Shown piece by piece: positions 42,086 to 53,536 of a stretch of 64,000 bases of DNA. How positions within the stretch are numbered: the stretch's first letter is position 1; each line of letters starts with the position of its first letter. The stretch is from Heliopora coerulea. Taxonomy: Eukaryota; Cnidaria; Anthozoa; Scleralcyonacea; Helioporidae. Under the pieces are notes generated by a model that was not told the DNA's origin, ran no database searches, and saw only the letters and a list, made by a program, of their open reading frames with translations. The DNA lies in the NCBI GenBank assembly GCA_030142905.1, contig JASJOG010000056.1, forward strand, positions 1,515,501 through 1,579,500, given 5' to 3'. The position numbers were made by a program, and so were the translations under genes.

Positions 42086-42971
42086 CGAGAGAACTACATA
42101 TCTTTGAATGCTGAATTGCCAAATTTTGTTGCGTTTTTGGTATTGTTTGGCACGGCTACTTCGTTTATTTAAAAAAAGTTCTTCTTCCGTAACTTAAGGA
42201 AAACGGGACGCCATCTTGTTTTGCTAGGAGGTGAATAGTGCAGGAAATTCCGAGGTAGACGAACCAATCAGATTGCGCAAAAAAACACTATCCACCTGCG
42301 AGGCATATGCTAAAACTATTTATCTCCTTATCGGACTCAAAACCAAGCAATGTTTAGGAAGAATTGTTTCGCTGGCCTCAGACTGATATTTTAGCCAAAA
42401 TCTCAATCGAAACTTTGGATTAAAAACTGATGTAGGGTCAGGGTTAGAGGTTGGGAAAGGATTAGCATCAGTGGTATTGTGAAGTCGTCATCTGCTGTCT
42501 CTCTGAGGCCAGCGGCTTCACGTCTTCCGGAATGTTTGTGATTGGTTAACCGTGTGCCAAGCAGAAAATTGCACGAGCCTGCAAACGTAGAAACCAATCA
42601 AACTTGTTGTCATATTAAATCTACGTTGTAAAGATTTTTCATAACGCACAAAGCATCGGAGTCCAGATATTTTTTTCATCACTGCAAAAGAAAAACAACA
42701 TAAATTAGTTTATAGTAAAAAACAAAACCCGAAGAAAATGACATCTGGAAGACCCAACAGTTTGTATTTCAGGGTTTGATTCTTACTATATTTTATCAAA
42801 GTGTCTGTTGGCACCGGATATCATACATTAATTTTTTTGTCTGTAGATTACATTTCATGACTTTCCAAATATTAATTAAAACACAGTCACTATGTTGTGG
42901 TGCCAAACGGATTACCTCATTGAAGAACTTTTCCTTATACGCTTAACATCTCCTTTTACGCACGATCACCT

Positions 42972-43950
42972 ATGAATGTGACAACAGTGAATGGTAAATT
43001 TCTGCAAGTTTGTTTTGTCAAGAATGCTGAATTTTTCCATGTTATCGCTTTTCCTTCGAAAAAATATTACATCAACTACGTTCTTTGTTGCGTGGTCAAC
43101 GTCTTTCTAACATTATCGACAATATTTTTCAATGCCACCACAGTGCTTGCTTACTGGAAGTCGTCTCAATTGAAAAACAAGAAGCCCTACTTTCTTGTCA
43201 TGCTTCTGTCTATGAACGACATTGCGGTTGGAGTTTTTGCTAATTCAACATTTACTGTATTTCTAGTGAGAGAATTATTGGGATATGAAAACTGTTTCTT
43301 GGCTATTCTGTTCCGCATACTGACGACTAAATTGTCTGGTATGTCTATTTTGACCATATTCATTTTAAACGTTGAGAGATATTTAAGTATCTTCCGCCCT
43401 ATTTTTCATCGAAACGAAGCGCAGACTTTTGATTGCTGCAGTTGTTTTGTGGGGTTTCGGTGCAATGGAATCATGCGTTCAGCTCATTAATGACAAGGTA
43501 GGAAGAAATGGATTGTCTTCTTCTTTAGCCGTGCTACTGAGTTTTACGGCATTCATTTATGCCAAATTCTTTCGCACTGCCAGGAAAGTAATTTTGAACG
43601 CTAGTCCAAGGCATGGAAATGTGGAGTTGATATCGGGAATTTCAGCATTTGTGTATCAGAAAAAATTATTACAGAAGAAAAAACAAACGAAAGACACCGT
43701 TCTCGTGTTCATCTTCACCTTCCTCTGCTTCTTACCTTTTGCTGTAACGCATAGCTTGGAACAAAGTCCATTAAACTCCATAGGGTTTCACCCTTGGAGT
43801 GTGACGTTAGTTTTCATGACTTCACGTCTCAATTCTGTAGTATTCTTCTGGCGAAACCAGACCTTGAGGAAGGAAGGAAAGAGGGTTTTACGTCAACTTT
43901 TCCTGCAAGCTTCAGTGACTGTATATTCAGTGAATTTTGTAAGGGGATGA
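42972..43950 (+). pseudogene. class A GPCR with frameshift in cytoplasmic loop 2 (array member 11)
   Basis: Starts MNVT at 42972 and keeps Cys14, Cys108 (94 apart), LSMNDIAVG and ERYLSIF in frame 0 to about 43415. There the sequence jumps from HRNE directly into the codons for the RRLLIAAVV equivalent in another frame. Relative to paralogues 8 bp (the GTAACCAA region of the VTKR codons) are missing. The second frame then encodes TM4-TM7 (VLWGF, CFLP, LNSVVFFW) to a stop at 43948-43950. TM7 and the tail are otherwise intact, so inactivation looks recent. The unshifted reading would stop at 43490. Confidence 0.9.
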
Positions 43951-44814
43951 TTCTAGACGAATGATGTTCCACATCTAATTTCTTTGACTAAAACCGTTCA
44001 TATTTAGGCAAAAATGGATAGCTTGTTAAATGTATTCGTGAAGTAAGTCGGGTAACTTTGGGTGAAAACTTTTCGGCAGCCACGGAGAATTCGGAGATAT
44101 ACTCTCTGAAAAGATACATGACTAAAATTTGCCAAATTATCTGAGGAATAATATATATTATCGCTGTTCACTATCACTGATGTTGCCCAGTAACTTAGTG
44201 CAGAATGAAGATACATAGCCATAGTGCATATGAAAGAAAATTCCTTCAAGCCCTTTAGTAATTATCTTAAATTAATGCCGTGTTATTAAAGTTACTAATG
44301 GATGCAGGAATGTTTCTTCGGCCGGCTGAATGTCAGATATTCTGGGCGCGGCCGGCAAACGTAAATTCCCTGTCATCAAACAAAGAAGAGCTATTACAAT
44401 AATTACTTGGACCAGAGCTGTGACTTCAACTGACCAACTCTTTCAAGGAACATTAAATCTTACCGTTTCAACAAATATACTTATTGCAAATAGTCATGGC
44501 TGTTGTAAACCATAAATTAAAACATTACCTTCTTTCTTACTTTAGTACGATGATGTGCATCTGTATGCACATAAATGTGTTATTTTCTGATGAACGTTAT
44601 TTTACCACACCAGACAATTTATTTGTAATTCGCCACTCGTGCAGTCCACATTATCTTGTAATTAAACTTTAGAGACGAAGCTCAAGGTCAATAAGCTCTA
44701 GGGTTACTTTTGCATAGGCTTTCTTCCCACTTGTACAGATGTAAAGTACTGATATATAAATAATAATTTTCATGTAATTTTTAATTGGTGGCACGAATAA
44801 TAATAATCGTAATA

Positions 44815-45481
44815 CAGTCGCCGCCGCTTATAAGCAAGTCGCTTATATGCAAAAGCCGTTTATATGCAAAGATTTGGGAAATCCGAAACCAAACCTTAAG
44901 AAAATTCCTTTTTTTAATCCGCTTATATGCAAATCGCTTATATGCAAAAGTCGGTTATATGCAAAAGAAAAATTGAAAACTTCGCGCTAAAATCGCTTTT
45001 ATGCAAAGAAAAATTGTCATTGCATTGCTGCAAATCCTCCTTTCCTTTCGAAAGTATTTCAATGTTTCAATGATTGGAAACAGTAGAAAACCAAGATGCT
45101 TGCGTGGTTGCAAAACTTTACCGTGTACGTACGATTCGAACGTCCAGCATGGATGACTGGCAAAATATTCGAGGCTTGAATCAAGAAATGGGATAACGAA
45201 TTACGAAAGGCAAAACGAAAAGTCCCCTTGATAGTCGACAACTGTACTGTGTATCCATTAGACATAAACCTCAGAAACATTGAACAGCTATCTTGTATAT
45301 TTTAGTTTATTAATAAATACAATTATTTCTGGTTTTGGTATTTAATCTTTGGTCATTTTTCTATGATCCTAATGATTTTGTTGAATGCGCGTCCTGGGAA
45401 CGAATCCGTTTATATGCAAAATCCGCTTATATGCAAAAATTGAGTTGGCAAAAAGGATTTGCATATAAGCGGCGGCGACTG
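44815..45481 (+). mobile_element. pogo/Tigger-like element, internally deleted
   Basis: Flanked by TA on both sides. Perfect 18-bp inverted ends CAGTCGCCGCCGCTTATA. Subterminal DNA repeats CGCTTATATGCAAA-type words about nine times at both ends, likely transposase contacts. A plus-strand remnant at about 45150-45290 encodes RPAWMTGKIFEA, then after a TGA codon KRKVPLIVDNC and INLRNIEQL. This matches the DDE domain of pogo/Tigger/CENP-B-type transposases around the second catalytic Asp. The rest of the transposase is gone. Confidence 0.85.
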
Positions 45482-46442
45482 TAATAATAATAATTGTATT
45501 TTTAATAATCGAGATCATTTTTAGTAGTTATTAACAAGAGGAAGAAAGTCATCAATGTTGCTATTTCGGGAGATAAAAGGGTAAAAGCAATGAAAGATGA
45601 AAAAGTCGATCATCAAAAAAATAAAAAATAAATCATAACCAGCGACAGTTTCAAAAACTAAAGAATCAAACATAATCCGAAGAACGTTGCGTGTGACTCG
45701 AAACTCAAGTTACACTCTAGACAAGACAGAGACAAAAGTGCGATGATATTTCGACCCTATTTCAAAGTCATTATCTGACAAACTGATAAGACAATCAACT
45801 ATTATTTTTATGTACACAAATTCATATGACATCATCCTAGACACTTGTATATAAATAGACAACTGTTTGCTTATCAATTGGTTTGACAACGACTTTGAAA
45901 TGGAGTCAAAATATCGTAGCATCTTTGACTCTCTCTTGTCTCGTTTCTAACTTGAATATAGAGCTAACAAGATGACGTTTTTCAGTTTATGTTTTATTAT
46001 TTATATCAAAATCTGCCCACAGAAGTTCGGAGAATGTGGTTTATAAGGACAAGTTGAGAGTGCTGGAACCATATCAGGAACGCTTGGAGAGAATCTCAGG
46101 GTATATTATAGGATTCAAGAAGGGAATACATCATTAGAACTCGTCCAGAAATCAGCAGTTTTAGCTTCTAGAATACTTAGGAAATAGTTGATGTAAAAAC
46201 AAAATTCCCGACAAGCCTGACAAGGCATGTTTCCAGGTTTCCATCAGCAAGTTGTTGGTTCTCCTCAGAAAAGAAATCATCATATATAACATCTTCAGCT
46301 GTGAGCATTTTTCATAACAATACTTTGAGAGAATATCAGGATGGAACTTTAAATGTAAGCAATCCAGGGACAATGTACAACCTTTTAATGTAATTAACAA
46401 AACCAATATGCTACCTCACAAATATTAATAAAAAGGCTATGA

Positions 46443-46960
46443 CAGGGCTGGCGCCAGGAATTCCCCGACACAGGGGGCTAAGGTTCCCGTTTAAGATTTA
46501 GGTGCAGGAAAATGCATTATTTTTTTTGAAATGAATGCATATGCATGGATAAATGAACAATTTGTAGGCACAAAGTGAAGTCTGAAGTCGCGTTTGAATA
46601 GTCCATGGTATTCTAAACTTGCAAAGCCACAAAACAATAAAGGTGATACTGATAAGTATGGCTTGAGGCCAGCTTACCCAGCCACATCAGTATTACTGTA
46701 GTTTGCTTTTTCGTTCGTTTTCACCTTATTCCCACCCCCCGATTTTCATGTAAAAATTCTTCCCCGCTTTTATTATTCACATTTAAGGCAGATAATTTGT
46801 TTTTCCTTTTACTAGTTTGAGAAAACAAACACGAATATTTAAAGTTTACCCTACGTGTGTCGTTCCCCGACGAATTGTTTAATTTTCCCCGACGGGGACC
46901 TATGGTTCCCGGGTGGAGGGAGGGGCTGTAGCCCCCTGCACCCCTCTGGCACCACCCCTG
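46443..46960. mobile_element. 518-bp hAT-like MITE just upstream of a receptor
   Basis: Inverted ends CAGGGCTGGCGCCAG and, on the complement, CAGGGGTGGTGCCAG, with inner C-rich repeats (TTCCCCGACA and TTCCCCGACG). It ends 69 bp before the start codon at 47030, so it must lie in the promoter or 5' UTR of that gene. No clear 8-bp duplication was found. Confidence 0.6.
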
Positions 46961-47029
46961 TAAATGACAGTATAAATGTTTTGACATATATTGTCCAAGG
47001 TAGTTTGTCATCGTCTAAAAGAAGAATAA

Positions 47030-47941
47030 ATGAATTTCTCGTCCGAGGGTGGGAAATTCTTGGAAAGCTGTACTGTTCAGAGTGCAGAGTTTGACTTTGT
47101 CATCGCTTTTCCTTCGACCAAGTTCTACATTAACCACGTTCTTTGCTGTATCGTAAATAGTTTTCTGACATTTACCAATGTGTTTCTCAATGCCTTGACT
47201 GTGATGGCTTACAGGGCGTCACCTCATCTGCAAAAGAAGGCGTCTTATTTCCTAGTCATGCTCTTGGCCTTAAATGACATTGCAGTTGGACTTTTTTGCA
47301 ATTCAACGTACTTTTTAGTCTTACTAAGAGAAATTTTGGGAAATGGAGGTTGCTACTGGTCTCTTTTGTCCAGGATATTGTCATTCACTTTAGCAGGAAT
47401 GTCTTGTATGACCTTATTGATACTGAACATTGAAAGGTATTTAAGTATAATCCACCCAATTTTCCATCGAAACAAAGTAGCCAAGCGTAAACTTCTGAAA
47501 ACTGCAATGCTTTTGTGGTGTTTTTGCGTTGCAGAATCCTGCATTCTCTTTATTAATGGAAATGTGGCAATATTACTAATGTGCCTTTGGTTGGCATTTT
47601 TCTTGTTAACCGTGGCGTTTATTTACACGAGAATATTCTGCGCTGTTTGTAGAAATTCCGGGTTGACGTCAGAAAATTCGTCGACGTTGAATCAGAAACG
47701 GCTGTTACGGAATATCCGACAAGCAAAATCATGCCTGATCGTGGTTCTGTGCAATTTCGTCTGCTTTTTACCAACCATTTTTGTGATGAATTTAAAGAAA
47801 AGCCCTTTTAACATGATGATATTGTTATCTTGGAGTTCTACCCTAATTTTCTCAGCTTCTTCTCTAAACTCAGTGATATTTTTTTGGAGGAACAGAATTT
47901 TAAGGAATGAGGCAAAAAAGATTTTGCGTCTAGTGTTTTAA
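47030..47941 (+). CDS. class A GPCR, MECA-like (array member 12)
   Basis: Intact 303-residue receptor, the last of the array. ATG 47030 (MNFS; Asn2 sequon with Ser). Cys14, Asp83 in LALNDIAVG, Cys108, ERY 135-137, CFLP 245-248, Asn280 (LNSVIFFW). Distinct in having AYRASP after TM1 instead of AYWKS and in TM3 LAGMSCM. It has the shortest loop 3 and ends RLVF at the common tail point. The sequence 70 bp upstream belongs to a hAT-like element. Confidence 0.93.
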   Translation: MNFSSEGGKFLESCTVQSAEFDFVIAFPSTKFYINHVLCCIVNSFLTFTNVFLNALTVMAYRASPHLQKKASYFLVMLLALNDIAVGLFCNSTYFLVLLREILGNGGCYWSLLSRILSFTLAGMSCMTLLILNIERYLSIIHPIFHRNKVAKRKLLKTAMLLWCFCVAESCILFINGNVAILLMCLWLAFFLLTVAFIYTRIFCAVCRNSGLTSENSSTLNQKRLLRNIRQAKSCLIVVLCNFVCFLPTIFVMNLKKSPFNMMILLSWSSTLIFSASSLNSVIFFWRNRILRNEAKKILRLVF

Positions 47942-49648
47942 ACTATTAGTAGAAACACAAACCTGTTAATTCAAAGCTAACACGAAAACTGATCAACGTA
48001 TTACATGCATGTACAGTGCTTTTTGTATATACTCCAGGTGCTTCCTAACGTTTTCAAATTAAAAATTGTCGCCAGTTCTTTCTAGTCGTAATTATGGTTT
48101 AATATACAGCAATTCTATTAATTATGCTCTAATGAAGCACATTTTTGAAATGAAAAAAATTTAGACATCGAATATCTATCCACAGTGTTTAACTGTTCGT
48201 TTTCGATGCATCTCAACGTCATGAGTCTTCGACTATTTTTGCTGTCTGTACGTGCAAACAGTGTCAGACATGATTATCCAGAATGAAGGTTGACAAGCAT
48301 TGCTTTGACACAGCTTCATAATGCTTGCATGGAGCAGGCTTGTTTTAATGTATTTTCCCACAGAGCCATGACATGGAAATAATGAAATAAAATACAAATG
48401 AGCCTTTGTATTAACTTCTTTACTTTTGTGTCATTAACACCTTTCCAACATTTGCAAGTGATATTTAGAATGTGGGCGCCAAATCTGTAAGAAATTTAAA
48501 ATCAAGCATCAGGACACGAATAATGTTCATAATTTATCCAACGACTACATGTGGAAGTCCATGTTTTCTCACTGGTTAGCTTTTACGAGCTGTTTGAGAG
48601 GAACAAGTTGAAAGAGAAGTTTGATTTCTATCTGACCGACAAATACCGATTAAAAGTTGATTTCTCTTAGTTTTCAACCGGAATTATCAATGTGTGGGGC
48701 AAGACATCATCTTGCGATATGAACATTGATTAACATTGCTTTGACAGAGTCTTCATAGCGTCTGTATTGAGCAGGTGTTTTGGCATAACTCCTTGACATA
48801 ACTGCCGAGAAACGTCAACGATAAATTAAAAATAAAGTACCTTTTGTAAATAGTAAGAAAAATGAATGTCATGAATGTCTTTCGTATCTTCTCAAAGTAA
48901 TTATATTCAACGTTTTAAAGGAACATATGAGTTTCGAATTAAATGGCCGTAAGCTTTTAAATTCGGAATTTCATTTGCTTATCGAGGATCCTTTCACGAA
49001 ATATAACTTCAGTACTAGGTCAACTTCCTTATATTCCTGCAATTAATATTCCCAAAGCATTTACCACAATGATCTAGGGATGATTGCCGCCTGAAAACAT
49101 CTCAAAGGAAAATAAAAGCATTTTATTTTTTGATCAGTTGTGAGCAAGAGGAATCCTGGGCATATCTGCGATTTTATAGGCTGTACAGAGCTAATTTTCC
49201 TATTTTAAAAAACTTTTTCAAAACAGCATCGAGACATTTCGATGAGAACCTGCGTAAGTGACGATTAAAAATAAATGGAAATTCCTTCCTTTTTCTTTTT
49301 TTTTTTTCATAGACCAGTTAGTCTGACGATAGTTTTTGAAATGAAAACGAAATATTATCGATTCATGTTCGTCTTCATTTTGACATGTATTTTGAGTTTT
49401 CAAGTTATTCCTCTTCGAATGGCGTCAAATTTTATATCTCAGCCTCCTTTTGGGCATTCACCTCGGTATTTACGTTATGTAGCAACCATGATTTTTCATC
49501 GGGAAGGATCCTAACTCGAAGAAAACTTGAATTGAAGTCACTTCGTTCAAGTACTCCAGTGACCACCCTACCACCGCCCAAGTGGAAAGGGATCAGGGTT
49601 CGATTTGCGAGCCTGCAATTGACGCCTCTGACCAGAATAATTTTCAAA
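47942..49648. other. intergenic between receptor array and ENY2
   Basis: Two diverged direct copies of a motif (CATTGCTTTGACA...TTCATA...GAGCAGG) lie at about 48.30 and 48.74 kb. I see no gene; the ENY2 promoter should be in the last few hundred bases. Confidence 0.45.
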
Positions 49649-51978
49649 ATGGCCGAGTAAGTACAGCGGTAAATGTTCTCTTCTACACGCTTTACCATTG
49701 AAACATGTGCGAGCGATTGCTTTCTTTTATAGCCTGGATAGAAAGCAGAGAGATTCAGACATGAAGGACGCTATTAATAAGAAGCTGACAGAAAATTTTG
49801 AGCGTGAAAAGTAGGTGAAAAATTATCTTGGATGAATTTTGAAACAGCCTCAAAACATGTTACAATACTGCCAGTTACTGGAGCATGATGGATGTTGGAG
49901 TTTTAAGACGAGAACACAGAATGCATTTTAATGTTTATTTATGCAAATACAGATTACTGGAACTCTTAAGGACAAGGCTACGTGAATGTGGTTGGCGAGA
50001 TAAGTTGACACAAGAATGTAAAGGTAAGGAATGTCAAACTGGGTTATCTGCTGAGATTTTTGTGAGTTGTCCTTTTAAATTTACTTTTACCAGTGTAAGA
50101 TTAACTGTGAAAGTGAACTTATTTATGTGTTTTTTTTTTATTAATATACCCAGCTTGGGAAATTGCTCCTGTTCAAACTGGCTACATGCCTAAACCAAAA
50201 ATTGTAAATCTAACCTTAACTATAAACCTAACCTTAACTATAAACCTAACCTAATCCTAACCCTCGCACTATCTAAATGATTACCTGCCTATAGAGCTAC
50301 CATATAGCTAAGTAGCTTATGGTGCTGGGAATTCTATAGTTGCACTTGATATTAATTGCAAATTAGTGTTTATGGTTAACTTATTGAGGGCAAAGCTCAT
50401 CCCATTGACAAATAAAATTGTCTGGCATTATCCAGGGTAAAATTACGAAGTCTGCCCTTGTCCTTCAATGGGTTAAGAAGATGGCTGTTAACTCATTAAC
50501 AGGCAGAGCTTGTCCCATTGATGAGTGAAATCATGTGATATTAGCCAGAGCAGATGATAAATTGTGCCCTTGCCCATCAATGGATTAATTACAAGAGGGA
50601 AGGTAGATAGAAAGATGAATTATATCTAAAGTTTTCCACAAAGAGATATCTGTGTGAATTTCTCCAACAAACTCATATCAGACACAGAACAGAAGTAAAG
50701 ACCTTGGACCCAAGGATTTTCCAAGTGATACATGCAACTAGTTCCCAATCCCTGCTTTTTTAAAAGTATGGAAAATCATCAAAGGTAGTATATAGCATAG
50801 GAGCATCATTAACCTCCATAATTTTAGAAATGAAGTATCCATTAAACTGAAAACACAAGCACAGTAAAAGCAAAATAGGGGAGGTTTAATCTAGCAGAAC
50901 AAAATTTTGGAAGCCTTTATATGAAGTTCCATGAAAGAGCAAGTGTTAGCAGGGAGGTGCATGAAAATTGTTTACAAAATTCATGTAGCTTTGCACTGAG
51001 CACTCACAAACATGGAAAGCACAACTATTACCATTAAGCAAAAGGTCTGTGTGATATTCAGGTCAAATTATTCATCCTTTCAAGTAAAATTTTAAAGTTA
51101 TTGTGTTACGTTCATGTTATAAAAACTTTAGTTTGTCTGATTAAAATTTCTTCCTTGTGTTAAAATATAATACTGCTTGAACTGAAATAAAGACGACTAC
51201 ACTCACTCAATCAAAAACACAAACATTGTTTGACCTGGCATAATCCCTTCTGTGAAGTTAATAAATTGCACAGTTACCATAAAGCACTTGGTATTGTTTA
51301 GAAATTATAAAGCAGAAAGGATTGGATAAGGTCACAGTAGATGACCTGGTTACTGAGATTACTCCCAAAGCAAGAGGTAAAGTCTAGTACTTTTTCATGC
51401 AGTTAGGCAGAAATTGCTTGCTCTACATTTTAATTTTTATATACGGAGTGAAAGAAAACATTTATATCCTTCATGGCCCATGATGAAACTCCAGAGTTAA
51501 ACAGATTTATCAGATTTTATCAGAAAATGTTTCACAGTCCACTTTCAAACATTTCATGGCAGCAATCTTAAATGGTAAACCAATGGAAATAAGCTTTATA
51601 ATAGGATTTCAACATGTGTTTGCACATACTATCTTTCAGAAAATTAATGGTTGGTTGTCATGCTATATATATATTATATGCTATATATCATAATATATAT
51701 ATATATATATATGTATGAAGTTAAAGACTATTGCATGGAGATAAAAACTTGATAAAATATAAACCTACTTACAATAAAAGTAACTCGAGTTTCACACTCA
51801 AACTCAAGTTACTTTTATTGTAAATAGTTCTATATTTTATCAAGTTTTTATCTCCATGTTATAGTCTTTAACTTTATACATTTGCTCTACTACAACCTTT
51901 GTATTGAGCACTCTATAGAACTGTGTCAGCACTAAAAGACAAATATATATATACATAAATATATATATATATACATAC

Positions 51979-52031
<53 letters not shown>

Positions 52032-52572
52032 ATGACAACCTTTTTAACCAAAGAAGACGGATTTATTCTAAATTTTACTTTGAAGAAAAATTTTTAAAAC
52101 GGAGTGAGACGTAGGTTTACCGTTGCCAGAGGTGTGACAACCCTGGCCCTAATCCTAACCTTAGTCCTTTTCCAAGTATCCCCTAGAAAGATTATATTCA
52201 TCTATTTAAGCATATTTTCAGAATTGATGCTGTACGAGACCGTTGCGTAACTGTGGTGACTATGACACCATGACTATCATGCGAGACCGTTAGACAGCAA
52301 GCTCCACGTTGAGTTGAAAACGTTGATAATGCATACATCGACAAAATTTTTGCGACATATGTAACTTTATTTCTTGTTTTCTTTCGTGCTTTTCTCATTT
52401 TGCTGTTGAAGAGGAACTGACTTGGTAACCATTTTTAGTTCGTGCCATAATTTGCTGGTTGCGCGGCTTAAATGACACTAAGTGATGGCTTTCATTTTCA
52501 GAACTGGTTCCGGATGAAGTGAAGAGGGAACTGCTGCAAAGAATTCGTAGTTATTTTGGCGACAATATTTAA
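49649..52572 (+). CDS. ENY2: ENY2 (Sus1) transcription and mRNA export factor
   Basis: Five coding exons with matching phases: 49649-49656, 49733-49810, 49953-50023, 51302-51376 and 52502-52572 (TAA). The product has 100 residues, about the same as vertebrate ENY2 (101). Recognisable blocks: [69 protein letters not shown] and [14 protein letters not shown]2 is an all-helical adaptor shared by the SAGA deubiquitinase module and the TREX-2 export complex, working in the nucleus at transcribed genes and pores. All introns are GT-AG. Intron 3 holds two repeats (50375-50588); intron 4 holds a palindrome and TA microsatellites. It is convergent with TRMT2A, 960 bp from its stop. Confidence 0.97.
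50375..50588. repeat. two tandem ~100-bp elements with TTAAC...GTTAA-type ends
   Basis: Copies 50375-50475 and 50487-50588 each begin GTTAACT(T/C)ATT and end TCAATGG(G/A)TTAA. Inside are CCCATTGA and AAT(T/C)-GTCTGGC-like motifs, related to the 103-bp element at 4621. In ENY2 intron 3. A short AACCTTAACTATAA tandem (about 50205-50260) lies just upstream. Confidence 0.6.
51660..51712. repeat. TA-rich microsatellite
   Basis: TATATA runs directly before the 51714 palindrome in ENY2 intron 4. Confidence 0.85.
51714..51878. repeat. 165-bp near-perfect palindrome in ENY2 intron 4
   Basis: Left arm AAGTTAAAGACTAT...AATAAAAGTAACTCGAGTTT and right arm AAACTCAAGTTACTTTTATT...ATAGTCTTTAACTT pair over almost 80 bp around a 6-bp loop. 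It is flanked by TA microsatellites on both sides. Confidence 0.85.
51941..52028. repeat. TA/TACA microsatellite
   Basis: About 88 bp of (TA)n with CATA interruptions in ENY2 intron 4. Confidence 0.95.
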
Positions 52573-53536
52573 TGCGGATGTCTTTTTTCAATCTCTGCTG
52601 TGCCGTTGTTCGACAAAGCGACCGTTGGGCTTTTTTGTTTTTTTCGTAGTCGAATTGCTACCATTTAATGGTTCCACGAAAAACGAACGAGAAGAAATTG
52701 TATTGACAGTGTTTCATTTCGTGGAATTACGAAGAGAAACACGCGCCTTCGAAGTTTTTCAACATTTTTTCCATACTTTCCTGCTAGTCTGCCGAACCAA
52801 TCGCCACTTTTTCTTCGTCCGGTATTTTCCATCAATGTTATTCTCTTCCAAACTAGACTTTACAGTCGATTCCTAGCAGCATAATCTAATTTTGAATATT
52901 TTTGCAGTAACATGTAGTCTAGTCAGTCGTTTTTCAGCTGGTCTTAAAACGCGAAATCATGCAACGCCTTTCATATGAAAATGAGTTCCCTGACCTACGA
53001 ACAACAGCTAGTTTATTATAAGTAATACCATGAAGTTAGCGATTAAATTTAATCGCTGATGTCTCACACGCCTTGTAATCGCTTAGTCATATGACTAACT
53101 ATAACCGCTGACGAAAATTGAGAAGCTTGAGCTACAAAGGGAAGGCAAGTGTTGATGTTTTTGACTCCCCTAAACAGCTCGTGCCTCGGAAAGGAAGGGT
53201 GCCTTTTTATTCTAGTTTCCCCTCGTATTATTTATCATGGAAATGTAGTAGACAAAGAGGAAATTTTTTTCCAACACTGAGTGAAAGTCTGCGGCCTTGA
53301 GCAAAATTTCTCTTTGGCAACGAAGGAAATTAGTGGTTTAAAAGTCTTCGGGAAACAAAGAGACCTGAATGGATCATATGTTAATTCATTTATGTTGCTG
53401 AAAGTACTTACAGCAAGGACTATGGCTACACCTTAAAATTTTGTTTTCAAGAAAAACACAACAATTAAATAACACAAAATTCATCAATCCACGACGTGAA
53501 GCAAACGTTTATGTGGCTTCAGGTGCGGCCATCTCT
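52573..53536. other. 3' flanks of ENY2 and TRMT2A
   Basis: Space between two convergent genes, expected to hold both 3' UTRs. A plus-strand frame continuing through the ENY2 stop region in another phase has no recognised content. Confidence 0.5.

Larger units (their letters stand above)
40805..42971. other. intergenic with direct repeat and nested insertion
   Basis: 3' homology to the 30203 locus ends near 41000. An AGAAATATTTCTTA-rich stretch lies at 41.25-41.45 kb, then the right direct repeat (41489-42085). 42.1-42.97 kb is unassigned. Confidence 0.55.
43951..47029. other. intergenic with pogo-like and hAT-like elements
   Basis: Contains the pogo/Tigger derivative (44815-45481) and a hAT-like element (46443-46960). 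The remainder is unassigned. Confidence 0.55.
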
